Below are positions 56,825 through 64,000 of a stretch of DNA of 64,000 nucleotides, one piece after another. Numbering within the stretch: position 1 is the first letter of the stretch; each line of letters opens with the position of its first letter. The DNA comes from Actinomycetota bacterium. GTDB lineage: Bacteria > Actinomycetota > Thermoleophilia > Gaiellales > Gaiellaceae. The notes under the pieces were generated by a model that was not told where the DNA came from, did not search any database, and saw nothing but the letters and a program-made list of their open reading frames with translations. The stretch covers positions 1 to 64,000 of the forward strand of contig VAWW01000009.1 in NCBI GenBank assembly GCA_005884575.1, given 5' to 3'. Position numbers and translations under genes: made by a program.

Positions 56825-57592
56825 TCAGTTCAGTGAGAGAGTCGCCGCCGGACGAACCTCGAGCGCGACGTGGTTGCCCGCGTCCTGCGTGTAGCGCGCC
56901 AGCGCCTGACGTTCGGCGCTCGAGAGGTCGACGACGTTGCCGAGCTTCGAGACGCCCGCGACGACGGCCGAGCCGACCGTCACCGACGGATCCGCGCGGA
57001 GATGCGTCAGCGAGACGACGTACGAGGGAGACGTCTGCGGCTGCAGGTCGATGCGCACCCCGTACTTCTTCCCGTTGACGACGAACGGCGTCACCCCGAC
57101 GACTGTCCCGTCGACCGGCGCATAGACATCCGTCCCGGTCGCCGCACCGATGTCGACGGCGGAGTTCTCGGGGCCGCTGCCGCCGAGCTGGTACCACTTC
57201 GGGCCGCTCCCGCCTCCGCCGAAGACCTTGTGGACGATCCGCAGAACGGCGCCCTCGTTGCCCTGGTGCCCGACGGGGTTCAGCGAGACGGCGCCGTCGC
57301 CGGCCGCGTGGAAGCCGATCGCCGTCCATTTCGCGATCGGCAGCTGGAGCCGGAGCGTGTCGCGGACGGCGATGATCTGCGGCGCCGGCCGCGTCTGCAT
57401 CGGCAGCTTGCCGATCACCGCGACGGTCTGGACCGCGCTGGACGAGCCCGACCCGAAGGCGGTGAGAAGGAGGCTGACGATCAGGATCACGCCGATCAGC
57501 GCGAGCCCTGCGAATCGTCGTGCCCGCCGCGCCGCCCGCTGTTGCTCGCGACGCGCACGGAGCCTGGTCCCGGAGGTACGGGGCGCCGGCAT
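56825..57592 (-). CDS. LytM/M23-like cell-wall protein with altered zinc site
   Basis: 255 residues from a leaderless ATG at 57592. An Arg-rich cytoplasmic start and one transmembrane helix (FAGLALIGVILIVSLLLTAFG) are followed by an extracytoplasmic M23 domain: NSAVDIGAATGTDVYAPVDG and TVVGV, LTHLRADPSVTVGSAVV, GNHVALEV. In active M23 peptidases the first motif is H-x-x-x-D; here the His position is Asn (ENSAVD), so the zinc site is incomplete. It may regulate another hydrolase, as degenerate LytM proteins (EnvC/NlpD) do. Confidence 0.8.
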   Translation of the reverse strand: MPAPRTSGTRLRARREQQRAARRARRFAGLALIGVILIVSLLLTAFGSGSSSAVQTVAVIGKLPMQTRPAPQIIAVRDTLRLQLPIAKWTAIGFHAAGDGAVSLNPVGHQGNEGAVLRIVHKVFGGGGSGPKWYQLGGSGPENSAVDIGAATGTDVYAPVDGTVVGVTPFVVNGKKYGVRIDLQPQTSPSYVVSLTHLRADPSVTVGSAVVAGVSKLGNVVDLSSAERQALARYTQDAGNHVALEVRPAATLSLN

Positions 57593-57599
57593 CCGGGGC

Positions 57600-57605
57600 A
57601 CCGTA
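57600..57605 (-). promoter_or_regulatory. -10 box, leaderless start of LytM-like gene
   Basis: TACGGT on the minus strand, 7 nt before ATG 57592. Confidence 0.5.
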
Positions 57606-57774
57606 CCGAACGATTCACCACCTTTCAACCCGCGGCGGGCCCGACTTTGTGACACGCGGGCGCCTTTTCCCTGCTCAGGAAGTTCGTGAAGATCGTGACG
57701 GTCGAGCGCCAGGGCCCCTTCCTCCCACGCCGTCCACTCCCAATCGGGGGGCCGAAGGGGGACGACGACCGCGA

Positions 57775-57780
57775 TACGCT
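57775..57780 (+). promoter_or_regulatory. -10 box, leaderless start of AI-2E family gene
   Basis: TACGCT, 7-nt spacer, then GTG 57788. Confidence 0.5.
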
Positions 57781-57787
57781 CTGAAGC

Positions 57788-58981
57788 GTGCCGCCCGCGC
57801 AGCCGAGGATCGAGATTCCGCGCTGGATCCAGCTCGTGGGACTGCCGCTCTTGCTGCTCCTGATCTGGGCCGTGGCGGGCGTGGTCCGTCACGCGCTCTT
57901 CCTCTTCATGGTCGCCGCGCTGATCGCGCTCCTGCTGAACCCGATCGTCCGCGGCCTGGGCCGGATCTGGATTCCTCGGGGCCTCGCGGTGGCGATCGTC
58001 TACCTCGCTTTCGCGGCTGCCGTGGCGCTCGCGATCCTGGCGATCGCGACCGTCGTCGTGAAGCAGACGCGAACCGCGACGCACAGGGTCGACCGTTACT
58101 TTACGGTCGACTCCGGACGGCTCCGGCAGACGGGCGCGGAGCAGGATCTGCACCACTTCCAGCACTGGCTCGACACGCATCACCTGCAGCGGATCAAGGT
58201 CGCGAAGCAGGGCGAGACGTTCCTGAACAACATCGGCACGCGCGACGTCGAGAAGTACACGACGAAGGTGCTGAACTGGGCCGAAGGCGCGGGGTTCGCC
58301 GTCGTCCAGCTGCTCTTCAGCGGCGTGCTGATCGTGGTGGTGTCGATCTACATGCTGCTCGACATGCACCGGCTGACGCACGCACTCGACAGGCGATTTC
58401 CACCACGTCCGGGAACGGACTCGCTCGTGGTGCGCGTCGAGCGCGCGTTGGCGAGCTACGTGCGCGGGCAGTTCCTGCTCTCGCTGATCATCGGCACGAG
58501 CGCGGGGCTCGGGATCTGGCTGCTCGGGATCACCGGCGCCGTTCCGGACGTCGACCAGTACGCGCTGCTCTTCGGAAGCTGGGTGGCGATTGCCGAGCTG
58601 ATTCCCTACGTCGGCCCGTGGCTCGGCGCGGTGCCGCCGGTCGTCTACGCGCTCGTCACGCATCCGATCGGGGCGCTCTGGCTAACGCTGCTCTTCCTCG
58701 GCATCCACCAGATCGAGGGCCACGTCGTCGTGCCGAAGGTGATGGGGAACGCACTGCGCCTCCACCCGCTGCTCGTCATCTTCGGGCTGCTCGCAGGCGG
58801 CGAGATCTACGGCTTGCCCGGGGTGCTCGTCGCGCTGCCGCTCCTCGCCGCCGCCCGCGCGATCTGGGAGTTCTTCGGCGAGCGGGTACGGCTGGAGTCG
58901 TGGACCGACGCGGAGCCCGTCGTGCCGGTGGAGATCGTCGAGGCGCCGCCGGAGTCGCCGGCGAGCGCAGCGACCCCTTGA
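57788..58981 (+). CDS. AI-2E family transporter (PerM-like)
   Basis: 397 residues, about eight transmembrane helices. FMVAALIALLLNPIVRGLGR, the long amphipathic region before LLFSGVLIVVVSIYMLLDMH, LASYVRGQFLLSLIIGTSAG, ELIPYVGPWLGAVPPVVYAL and HQIEGHVVVPKVMG are canonical AI-2E/UPF0118 blocks. Some members export AI-2 or act as Na+/H+ antiporters; substrate here unknown. TTGA overlap with the ABC ATPase gene. Confidence 0.92.
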   Translation: MPPAQPRIEIPRWIQLVGLPLLLLLIWAVAGVVRHALFLFMVAALIALLLNPIVRGLGRIWIPRGLAVAIVYLAFAAAVALAILAIATVVVKQTRTATHRVDRYFTVDSGRLRQTGAEQDLHHFQHWLDTHHLQRIKVAKQGETFLNNIGTRDVEKYTTKVLNWAEGAGFAVVQLLFSGVLIVVVSIYMLLDMHRLTHALDRRFPPRPGTDSLVVRVERALASYVRGQFLLSLIIGTSAGLGIWLLGITGAVPDVDQYALLFGSWVAIAELIPYVGPWLGAVPPVVYALVTHPIGALWLTLLFLGIHQIEGHVVVPKVMGNALRLHPLLVIFGLLAGGEIYGLPGVLVALPLLAAARAIWEFFGERVRLESWTDAEPVVPVEIVEAPPESPASAATP

Positions 58982-59616
58982 CCCTGCTGCGTGCGCTCGG
59001 CGTCGCGCGCCGCTACGGAACGATCACAGCGCTGGCGCCGACCGATTTCGAGCTCGCGGAGGGGGAGAGCGTCGCGCTCGTCGGACCCAACGGGGCGGGC
59101 AAGTCGACGTTGCTCGCGATCCTCGCGGGCGCCCTCGAGCCGAGCGAGGGAACCGTCGAGCGCCGCGAGGGGCTACGCGTCGGTTGGGTGCCGCAGCAGC
59201 CGGCGCACTACGGACGCCTGACGGCGCGCGAGAACCTCGAGCTGTTCGCCCGGCTCGAGGGCGAGCGCCGTCCGCGCGCGGCCGCGGACCGGCTGCTCGA
59301 GCGGTTCGCGCTTCCGGACGACGGGCGCCCGAGCGCCGAGCTCTCCGTCGGCAATCGTCAGCGCCTGAACGTCGCCCTTTCCCTGCTCGGTTCGCCCGAC
59401 GTCCTGCTCCTCGACGAGCCGACGGCCTCGCTCGACCCCGGGCAGCGGCGCAGGCTCTGGGAGAGGATCGCGGGCGGGACGATCTGCTTCGCGACGCAGA
59501 ACCTCGACGAGGTCGAGCACTTCGCCGACCGCGTCGTCGTGTTGCGCGACGGCGAGGTCGTCTTCGCCGGCACGCCGCGCGAGTACGAGGAGTCGGAGCT
59601 CGAGGTGTTCCATTAA
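58978..59616 (+). CDS. ABC exporter ATPase subunit
   Basis: 212 residues from TTG 58978. Walker A VGPNGAGKSTLLAILAG, Q-loop WVPQQPAHYGRLTARENLEL, signature LSVGNRQRLNVALSLLG and Walker B VLLLDEPTASLDPGQRRRL are all intact, and an H-loop-like region has ATQNLDEVEHFADRV (Gln in place of the usual His). It energises the permease encoded 13 bp downstream. Confidence 0.92.
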   Translation: MTLLRALGVARRYGTITALAPTDFELAEGESVALVGPNGAGKSTLLAILAGALEPSEGTVERREGLRVGWVPQQPAHYGRLTARENLELFARLEGERRPRAAADRLLERFALPDDGRPSAELSVGNRQRLNVALSLLGSPDVLLLDEPTASLDPGQRRRLWERIAGGTICFATQNLDEVEHFADRVVVLRDGEVVFAGTPREYEESELEVFH

Positions 59617-59629
59617 CGCGACGTGGCTG

Positions 59630-60940
59630 ATGCTTCGCAAGGACCTGCGGATCCTCCGCCGCTCGCCGATCCTGCTCGGGCTGCTCGTCTCGTACCCGGT
59701 GATCATTGCCCTCCTCGTCGGGCTCGTCGCCGGGTACGCGAACACGAAGCCGCGCGTCGGACTCGTCGACGAGGACAACCTGCCGCCGATCGTCGAGATC
59801 GCCGGACAGAAGTTCGGCGTCTCTAAGACGATCGCCGAAGTCGCACACAACGTGAAGCTCGTGCGGATGTCGAAGGACGATGCCGAGGGTCAGTTGCGCT
59901 CCGGGAAGATCGTCGGCGTCATCACGGTGCCGGCCGGGTTCATCGCCGACCTGCAGACGGCCGTGCGCAGCCCGAGCCTGATCGTCGAGACCGGGACCGG
60001 CGGCGTGACGCCGCGCGTCCAGCAGCAGATGCAGGCACTCGTCTACCAGCTCAACCGCAAGCTGCAGCGCGCGTTCATCGCGGCCAACCTGCGCTACGTC
60101 ACGTTGATCCTGAACGGCGGCGACGGCAGCTTCCTCGGCCGGGGCATCCACGTGCTCGGTCTCGAAGGGACACAGAAGCTGCTCGCGTCGCTCCCGCCGT
60201 CGCAGCGCGTTGCGCGGATCCAGAAGTTCGTGCGCGTCGCGCGTCTCGCACTCGGCCAGACGGGCAACGCGCTGCAGGCGACGGCGAATCCCATCCGCCT
60301 CGAGCAGCGCACGAGCACGGGGCGAACGTGGGTGCTCTCCGCGCAGGTGCAGGCGTACGGGATCGCGCTGACGATCACGTTCCTCGCGCTGCTGCTCGCG
60401 GCGGGATCCTCGGCCGCTGAGCGCGACGAGAACGTGATCGGACGGCTCGGCCGCGGCCTTCTCTCGCACGGCCAGCTCGTCGCGGCGAAGGTGGCGCTCG
60501 CGTCGGCGGTCGCGCTCGCGCTCGGCGGTGCGATCGCGCTCGTCTTCGGGATCGTGATCGAGGCGGGCGGCGTCGTCGGCGGCGAGCCGTGGGAACGCTT
60601 CCCGCTGCTGCTCGCCGGGATCGCCCTTGCAGGCGCGGCCGTGGGCGCGATCGGCACGCTGATCGGGGCGCTTGCCCGGGAGGCCCGCACGGCGTCGCTC
60701 ATCGCCGTGCTCGTCGTCCTGCCGGTCGTCTTCCTCGGGCTCGTGCCGCGCGAAGTCGTCGCCGCGGCGGGCTGGATCTCGGACGCGCTGCCGTTCGTCC
60801 ACGCCGTCCGCTACTTCGGCTCGGCGCTCTACGACCCCAGCCCGTGGGCGACGCTCGGGCGGGAGACCGTGTGGCTGGTCGGCCTCTGCGCCGTTTTCTC
60901 GGGGCTCGCGCGGCTCGGCGTCCGCCGGCTCGCCGGCTGA
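59630..60940 (+). CDS. ABC-2 type exporter permease
   Basis: 436 residues. An N-terminal helix (PILLGLLVSYPVIIALLVGL) is followed by a large extracytoplasmic domain of about 160 residues (VRSPSLIVETGTGGVTPRVQ) and then five C-terminal helices beginning near LTITFLALLLAAGSSAAERD, with PFVHAVRYFGSALYDPS near the end. This is the ABC-2/YhgE-like layout of drug or lipid exporters. Paired with the preceding ATPase. Confidence 0.9.
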   Translation: MLRKDLRILRRSPILLGLLVSYPVIIALLVGLVAGYANTKPRVGLVDEDNLPPIVEIAGQKFGVSKTIAEVAHNVKLVRMSKDDAEGQLRSGKIVGVITVPAGFIADLQTAVRSPSLIVETGTGGVTPRVQQQMQALVYQLNRKLQRAFIAANLRYVTLILNGGDGSFLGRGIHVLGLEGTQKLLASLPPSQRVARIQKFVRVARLALGQTGNALQATANPIRLEQRTSTGRTWVLSAQVQAYGIALTITFLALLLAAGSSAAERDENVIGRLGRGLLSHGQLVAAKVALASAVALALGGAIALVFGIVIEAGGVVGGEPWERFPLLLAGIALAGAAVGAIGTLIGALAREARTASLIAVLVVLPVVFLGLVPREVVAAAGWISDALPFVHAVRYFGSALYDPSPWATLGRETVWLVGLCAVFSGLARLGVRRLAG

Positions 60941-60946
60941 ACAGAC

Positions 60947-60994
60947 GGCGCGGGGCGGATAACGGATCTGCGGCAACCCGCATCGCCCCGCGCC
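60947..60994 (+). terminator. Hairpin after the ABC exporter operon, probable terminator
   Basis: A perfect 11-bp stem GGCGCGGGGCG/CGCCCCGCGCC starts 6 bp after the stop; the 26-nt loop contains its own small hairpin (TGCGG/CCGCA). Confidence 0.65.
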
Positions 60995-61044
60995 GCGGGG
61001 AAGGCGGCCGGATCTGAAATCGGCCGATCCGACCACCTCCGTGC

Positions 61045-61182
61045 GAGAGCGGAAGAAAGGACCCTTTGCCGTCAGTCCCACCTCCGCTCTCACCTCGCAA
61101 TGTAGCCCCTTTTGCGCGGTCTTCGCGCTGGCCGAAAGGCGGGAAACAGGACGGAGTGGCCGGCAAAGCACCCACTCCGTCC
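61045..61182 (+). promoter_or_regulatory. Structured non-coding stretch upstream of hemB
   Basis: The 313-bp gap 60941-61253 has no gene. Besides the terminator it holds GAGAGCGGA/TCCGCTCTC (61045-61091, 29-nt loop) and the strong hairpin GGACGGAGTGG/CCACTCCGTCC (61149-61182, 12-nt loop). Both loops carry a GGCAAAG core, the first on the minus strand. The hemB -10 box lies downstream of them, so they are unlikely to be part of the hemB mRNA. A small RNA gene or terminators are possible; I recognise no RNA family. Confidence 0.4.
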
Positions 61183-61241
61183 CTCTTAGCAGACACCAAA
61201 ACGGCCCCGAACCTGCGCTCTGTCGGCGACAGACAGGGGGC

Positions 61242-61247
61242 TAGACT
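61242..61247 (+). promoter_or_regulatory. -10 box, leaderless start of hemB
   Basis: TAGACT, 6-nt spacer, then ATG 61254, with no Shine-Dalgarno sequence. Confidence 0.6.
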
Positions 61248-61253
61248 CGGCGT

Positions 61254-62225
61254 ATGAGCACGTTCCCGGTCACGCGGCTGCGCCGGCTGCGCCGCACGGG
61301 CGCGCTGCGCGCTTTCGCGCGTGAGACGCATCTCGACCTCGACCAGTTCGTGATGCCGCTCTTCGCGGGGCCGGACACGAAGGCGAATGCCGAGCTGCCC
61401 GCGCTCGGCCGCTTCTCCGTCGACGACCTCGTGCGCGAGACCGAGAGCCTCGTGGCCGCGGGGGTCACGGCGGTGATCCTCTTCGGCATCCCGCCGGAGA
61501 AGGACGAGGTCGCGAGCGGGGCGTACGACGACGACGGGATCGTCCAGCAGGCGTTGCGTGCGCTGCGTCCGCGCTTTCCGGAGCTCGTGCTGATGACCGA
61601 TGTCTGCCTCTGCGAGTACACGTCGCACGGGCATTGCGGCGTCCTCAAAGAGGGCGCCGCAGGATCGCTGCACGGCGACGAGGTCGACAACGACGAGACG
61701 CTCGACCTGCTCGCGCGCACCGCGGTCAGTCACGTCGAGGCCGGCGCCGACGTCGTCGCGCCGAGCGACATGATGGACGGCCGCGTCGGCGCGATCCGCG
61801 ACGCGCTTCCGCACACGCCGATCGTCGCGTACTCGGCGAAGTACGCGTCGGCGTTCTATGGGCCGTTCCGCGAGGCAGCCGAGTCGGCGCCCGCGTTTGG
61901 CGATCGCCGCGGCTACCAGATGGATCCGGCGAACGTGCGCGAAGCGCTGCGCGAGTGCGAGCAGGACGTCGCCGAGGGCGCGGACGTGCTGATGGTCAAG
62001 CCTGCGCTCCCGTACCTCGATGTCATCCGCGCGGTACGCGAGCGCTTCGACGTGCCGCTCGCCGCGTACAACGTCTCCGGCGAGTACGCGATGGTCAAGG
62101 CTGCGGCCCGCGGCGGTTGGATGGACGAGCGTGCGGCGGCGCTCGAGTCGCTGACGGCGATCCGCCGTGCGGGCGCCGACATCGTGATCTCGTACTGGAC
62201 GAAGGAGCTGGCGTCCTGGTTGTAG
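61254..62225 (+). CDS. hemB: Delta-aminolevulinic acid dehydratase (porphobilinogen synthase)
   Basis: 323 residues. DVCLCEYTSHGHCGV provides the three zinc-binding cysteines of the Zn-dependent class. SDMMDGRVGAIRDAL, AYSAKYASAFYGPFRE with the Schiff-base Lys, GYQMDPANVREALRE, and VLMVKPALPYLDVIR with the second active-site Lys are all conserved. Condenses two ALA to porphobilinogen. The stop overlaps the start region of hemL, so heme genes are coupled. Confidence 0.97.
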   Translation: MSTFPVTRLRRLRRTGALRAFARETHLDLDQFVMPLFAGPDTKANAELPALGRFSVDDLVRETESLVAAGVTAVILFGIPPEKDEVASGAYDDDGIVQQALRALRPRFPELVLMTDVCLCEYTSHGHCGVLKEGAAGSLHGDEVDNDETLDLLARTAVSHVEAGADVVAPSDMMDGRVGAIRDALPHTPIVAYSAKYASAFYGPFREAAESAPAFGDRRGYQMDPANVREALRECEQDVAEGADVLMVKPALPYLDVIRAVRERFDVPLAAYNVSGEYAMVKAAARGGWMDERAAALESLTAIRRAGADIVISYWTKELASWL

Positions 62226-63475
62226 GCGCGCGCAGCGAGCTCTTTCGCCGCGCGACGAGCCTGATCCCCGGCGGCGTCAACTCACCCGTCCGTGCGATGC
62301 GCGCGGTCGGACTCGACGAGCCGTTCTTTGTCCGGCGCGGCGAGGGCGCCTACCTCGAGGACGTCGACGGCAACCGCTATCTCGACTGGGTGCTCTCGTG
62401 GGGTCCGCTCCTCTTCGGCCACGCGGACGAGGAGACGGTCGAGGCGGTACGTGCCGCCGCGCTCGACGGAACGAGCTTCGGCGCGCCGACCGAGCGGGAG
62501 GTCGAGTTCGCGGCGGAGATCGCCGACGCGGTGCCGTCGATGGAGAAGGTGCGACTCGTCTCATCCGGCACCGAGGCGGCGATGAGCGCGGTGCGGCTCG
62601 CGCGCGGCGCGACGCGGCGCGACCGGATCATCAAGTTCGCGGGCTGCTACCACGGCCACGTCGACGCGCTGCTTGCGAGCGCCGGCTCCGGGCTCGCGAC
62701 GCTCGGCATTCCGTCGACGCCCGGCGTCCCGACAGCCGTCACAGCCGACACGATCGTCGTCCCGTACAACGATGTCGATGCCGTCGCCGAGGCAGTCGCG
62801 CATTACGGGGAAGGGCTCGCCGCGATCATCGTCGAGCCGATCGCCGGGAACATGGGCGTCGTCCCGCCGGTGCCGGGGTTCCTCGAGGCGTTGCGGCAAC
62901 TGACCGAGGCATCGGGGTCGCTGCTCATCTTCGACGAGGTGATCTCCGGTTTCCGCGTTGCGCGCGGCGGCGCGCAGGAGCTCTACGGCGTGACGCCGGA
63001 CCTGACGATCCTCGGGAAGATCGTCGGCGGCGGCCTTCCACTCGCCGTGTTCGGCGGTCGCGCCGACGTGATGGACCAGCTCGCACCGGGTGGCCCGATC
63101 TATCAGGCGGGGACGCTGTCGGGCAATCCGCTTGCGACCGCGGCGGGACTGTCGGTGCTGCACCGGCTGCGCGACCCGCAGGTCTACGCCGAGCTCGAGC
63201 GCCGCGGAGCGCGGCTCGAAGAGGGGCTGGCGCCGTTCGGCCGCGTGCGGCGCGTGGGCGCGATGCTGACGCTGTTCATGACGCAGCAGGGCATCCGCAA
63301 CTTCGACGACGTACAGCAGTGCGACACGGAGCGCTACGGCGCGCTCTTCCGCCACCTGCTCGCGCGCGGGATCTACGCCGCACCGTCGCAGTTCGAGGCG
63401 ATGTTCGTCTCGCTCGCGCACGGCGACGAGGAGATCGACAGCACAATCGCGGCGGTAGCGAGCTTCGATGGCTGA
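62216..63475 (+). CDS. hemL: Glutamate-1-semialdehyde 2,1-aminomutase, non-standard start
   Basis: ELFRRATSLIPGGVNSPVRAM begins the family homology; SSGTEAAMSAVRLARG, FAGCYHGHVDALLASAGSG, LLIFDEVISGFRVA and the PLP-lysine motif TILGKIVGGGLPLAVFGG follow, and about 415 residues match the usual 430. It makes ALA for HemB from GSA (C5 pathway). No ATG, GTG or TTG is in frame between the end of hemB and residue 28, so a CTG at 62216 (overlapping hemB by 10 bp) is my best start. The next in-frame ATG, 62297, would remove conserved sequence. Confidence 0.93.
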   Translation: MVVGARSELFRRATSLIPGGVNSPVRAMRAVGLDEPFFVRRGEGAYLEDVDGNRYLDWVLSWGPLLFGHADEETVEAVRAAALDGTSFGAPTEREVEFAAEIADAVPSMEKVRLVSSGTEAAMSAVRLARGATRRDRIIKFAGCYHGHVDALLASAGSGLATLGIPSTPGVPTAVTADTIVVPYNDVDAVAEAVAHYGEGLAAIIVEPIAGNMGVVPPVPGFLEALRQLTEASGSLLIFDEVISGFRVARGGAQELYGVTPDLTILGKIVGGGLPLAVFGGRADVMDQLAPGGPIYQAGTLSGNPLATAAGLSVLHRLRDPQVYAELERRGARLEEGLAPFGRVRRVGAMLTLFMTQQGIRNFDDVQQCDTERYGALFRHLLARGIYAAPSQFEAMFVSLAHGDEEIDSTIAAVASFDG

Positions 63476-63992
63476 TCTCTGGGACGCGATTGTGCTAGAA
63501 GCTTCCGCGGAGAGCGAACTGTGGCGCGAGGCTCTGCTTCCTAGCGCGCAGCGCGAGCTGCGCGCAGTGTTCTCGCCGCTCGGCGAGGAGCGTTTCGCGC
63601 TCGGCCTCGAGACGATCTACGAGGGCTATCTGATCCACTACGGGACGCCGCGCCTGTTCGCTCCGGCGGATCCGGACACGGCGCTCCTGCTCGGCGACTA
63701 CCTCTACGCGCACGGGCTCGTCCGCATCGCCGGCGCGGACGGCGTCGACTCAGTCGCCGATCTCGCCGAGCTGATCTCCCTGTCTGCGCAGGTTCGGGCC
63801 GAGGGTCGGGACGGGGACGGATCGCTGTGGGCGGCGACGGCGGCGTTGCTCGGCACGAAGCGACTCGACGAAGCGCGTGCGGCGCTACGGCTGCGCGGAG
63901 ACGCAGGTGCGCTCGACGCCCTCGCACGGGAGACTGCGGGCTCCGAGGTCGTCGACCAGGCGCTTGCGACGCACCGGTCGCGGCTGCGCTAG
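63468..63992 (+). CDS. Conserved hypothetical protein downstream of hemL
   Basis: 174 residues, overlapping hemL by 8 bp, so part of the hem operon. Helical: ELWREALLPSAQRELRAVFS, LGLETIYEGYLIHYGTPRLF and TALLLGDYLYAHGLVRIAGA, then ADLAELISLSAQVRAEG. The GDYLYAHGL segment faintly recalls helices of prenyl-synthase-related proteins, but there is no D-rich motif. No function assigned. Confidence 0.65.
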   Translation: MADLWDAIVLEASAESELWREALLPSAQRELRAVFSPLGEERFALGLETIYEGYLIHYGTPRLFAPADPDTALLLGDYLYAHGLVRIAGADGVDSVADLAELISLSAQVRAEGRDGDGSLWAATAALLGTKRLDEARAALRLRGDAGALDALARETAGSEVVDQALATHRSRLR

Positions 63993-64000
63993 AGTCGCGC

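Noticed and set aside
61045-61182. A known riboswitch (glycine, cobalamin, ZTP, SAM) ahead of hemB
   Set aside because: I could not match any conserved core, and the leaderless hemB promoter lies downstream of the structures.

Overview
The window is a GC-rich, densely packed bacterial chromosome segment. Gene content (futalosine-type menaquinone gene, many short overlapping operons, many leaderless starts) and the protein style suggest a deep-branching actinobacterium, most likely class Thermoleophilia (Gaiellales or Solirubrobacterales-like). That placement is inference; no rRNA is present to confirm it. At least 18 genes begin 6-9 nt after a TANNNT box with no Shine-Dalgarno sequence. This is the leaderless-mRNA arrangement known from Actinobacteria and Deinococcus, and I used it to choose several starts.

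Layout. 1-5.6 kb: end of groEL with a strong terminator, a secreted BNR-repeat protein, a sulfite-oxidase-fold enzyme, ygfZ, and a tRNA-Arg with the unusual anticodon GCG whose 5' end overlaps the ygfZ stop. 5.6-7.5 kb: a small foreign-looking patch behind the tRNA (deleted nitroreductase remnant, phage-type lysozyme, secreted DHL-motif protein). 7.5-13.3 kb: small housekeeping and regulatory genes (DUF421, ornithine cyclodeaminase family, MqnD-like, DtxR family, PPOX fold, phosphoribosyltransferase). 13.3-27.1 kb: a purine import and degradation island. It holds a BMP-type ABC importer, then an overlapping reverse operon (adenine deaminase, 8-oxoguanine-deaminase-type amidohydrolase, DUF4304, HIU hydrolase, OHCU decarboxylase, PuuD urate oxidase, DUF3830), with a divergent xanthine dehydrogenase operon. 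Together these cover adenine/guanine to allantoin, but the molybdenum subunit of xanthine dehydrogenase carries an in-frame deletion of roughly 120 residues.

27.1-37.6 kb: drug/metabolite transporters, VOC and EthD-like proteins, three crotonase-fold enzymes, an HtrA-like protease, and at 35187-35408 a SelW/Rdx-family gene with an in-frame TGA exactly at the CxxU position and a hairpin behind it: a probable selenoprotein that ordinary gene calling splits. 37.7-43.9 kb: PhoX-like protein, phenylacetyl-CoA epoxidase genes paaA-paaB-paaC-paaD (no paaE here) divergent from a TetR regulator across a perfect palindrome, a lipid kinase, and a PadR regulator with a 32-bp palindromic operator. 43.8-52.8 kb: a decayed S41-like pseudogene, branched-chain/pyruvate dehydrogenase E1 alpha, E1 beta and E2 interrupted by HIRAN and formamidase genes, a redox-dead thioredoxin-fold protein, a phosphodiesterase frameshifted at its 3' end, pcm, and small membrane or PRC-like proteins. 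52.8-64 kb: membrane glycosyltransferase-like protein, MFS transporter, a 165-bp foldback element, YmdB phosphodiesterase, degenerate LytM peptidase, AI-2E family permease, an ABC exporter, a structured intergenic region, hemB and hemL, and an unknown gene.

Repeats are a minor theme. A roughly 20-bp palindrome (TAGTGGCTCARAGCCAC) occurs three times plus one variant, twice inside reading frames. Two larger inverted-repeat elements lie near 27.2 and 55.8 kb. No CRISPR array, complete insertion sequence, rRNA or origin was seen.
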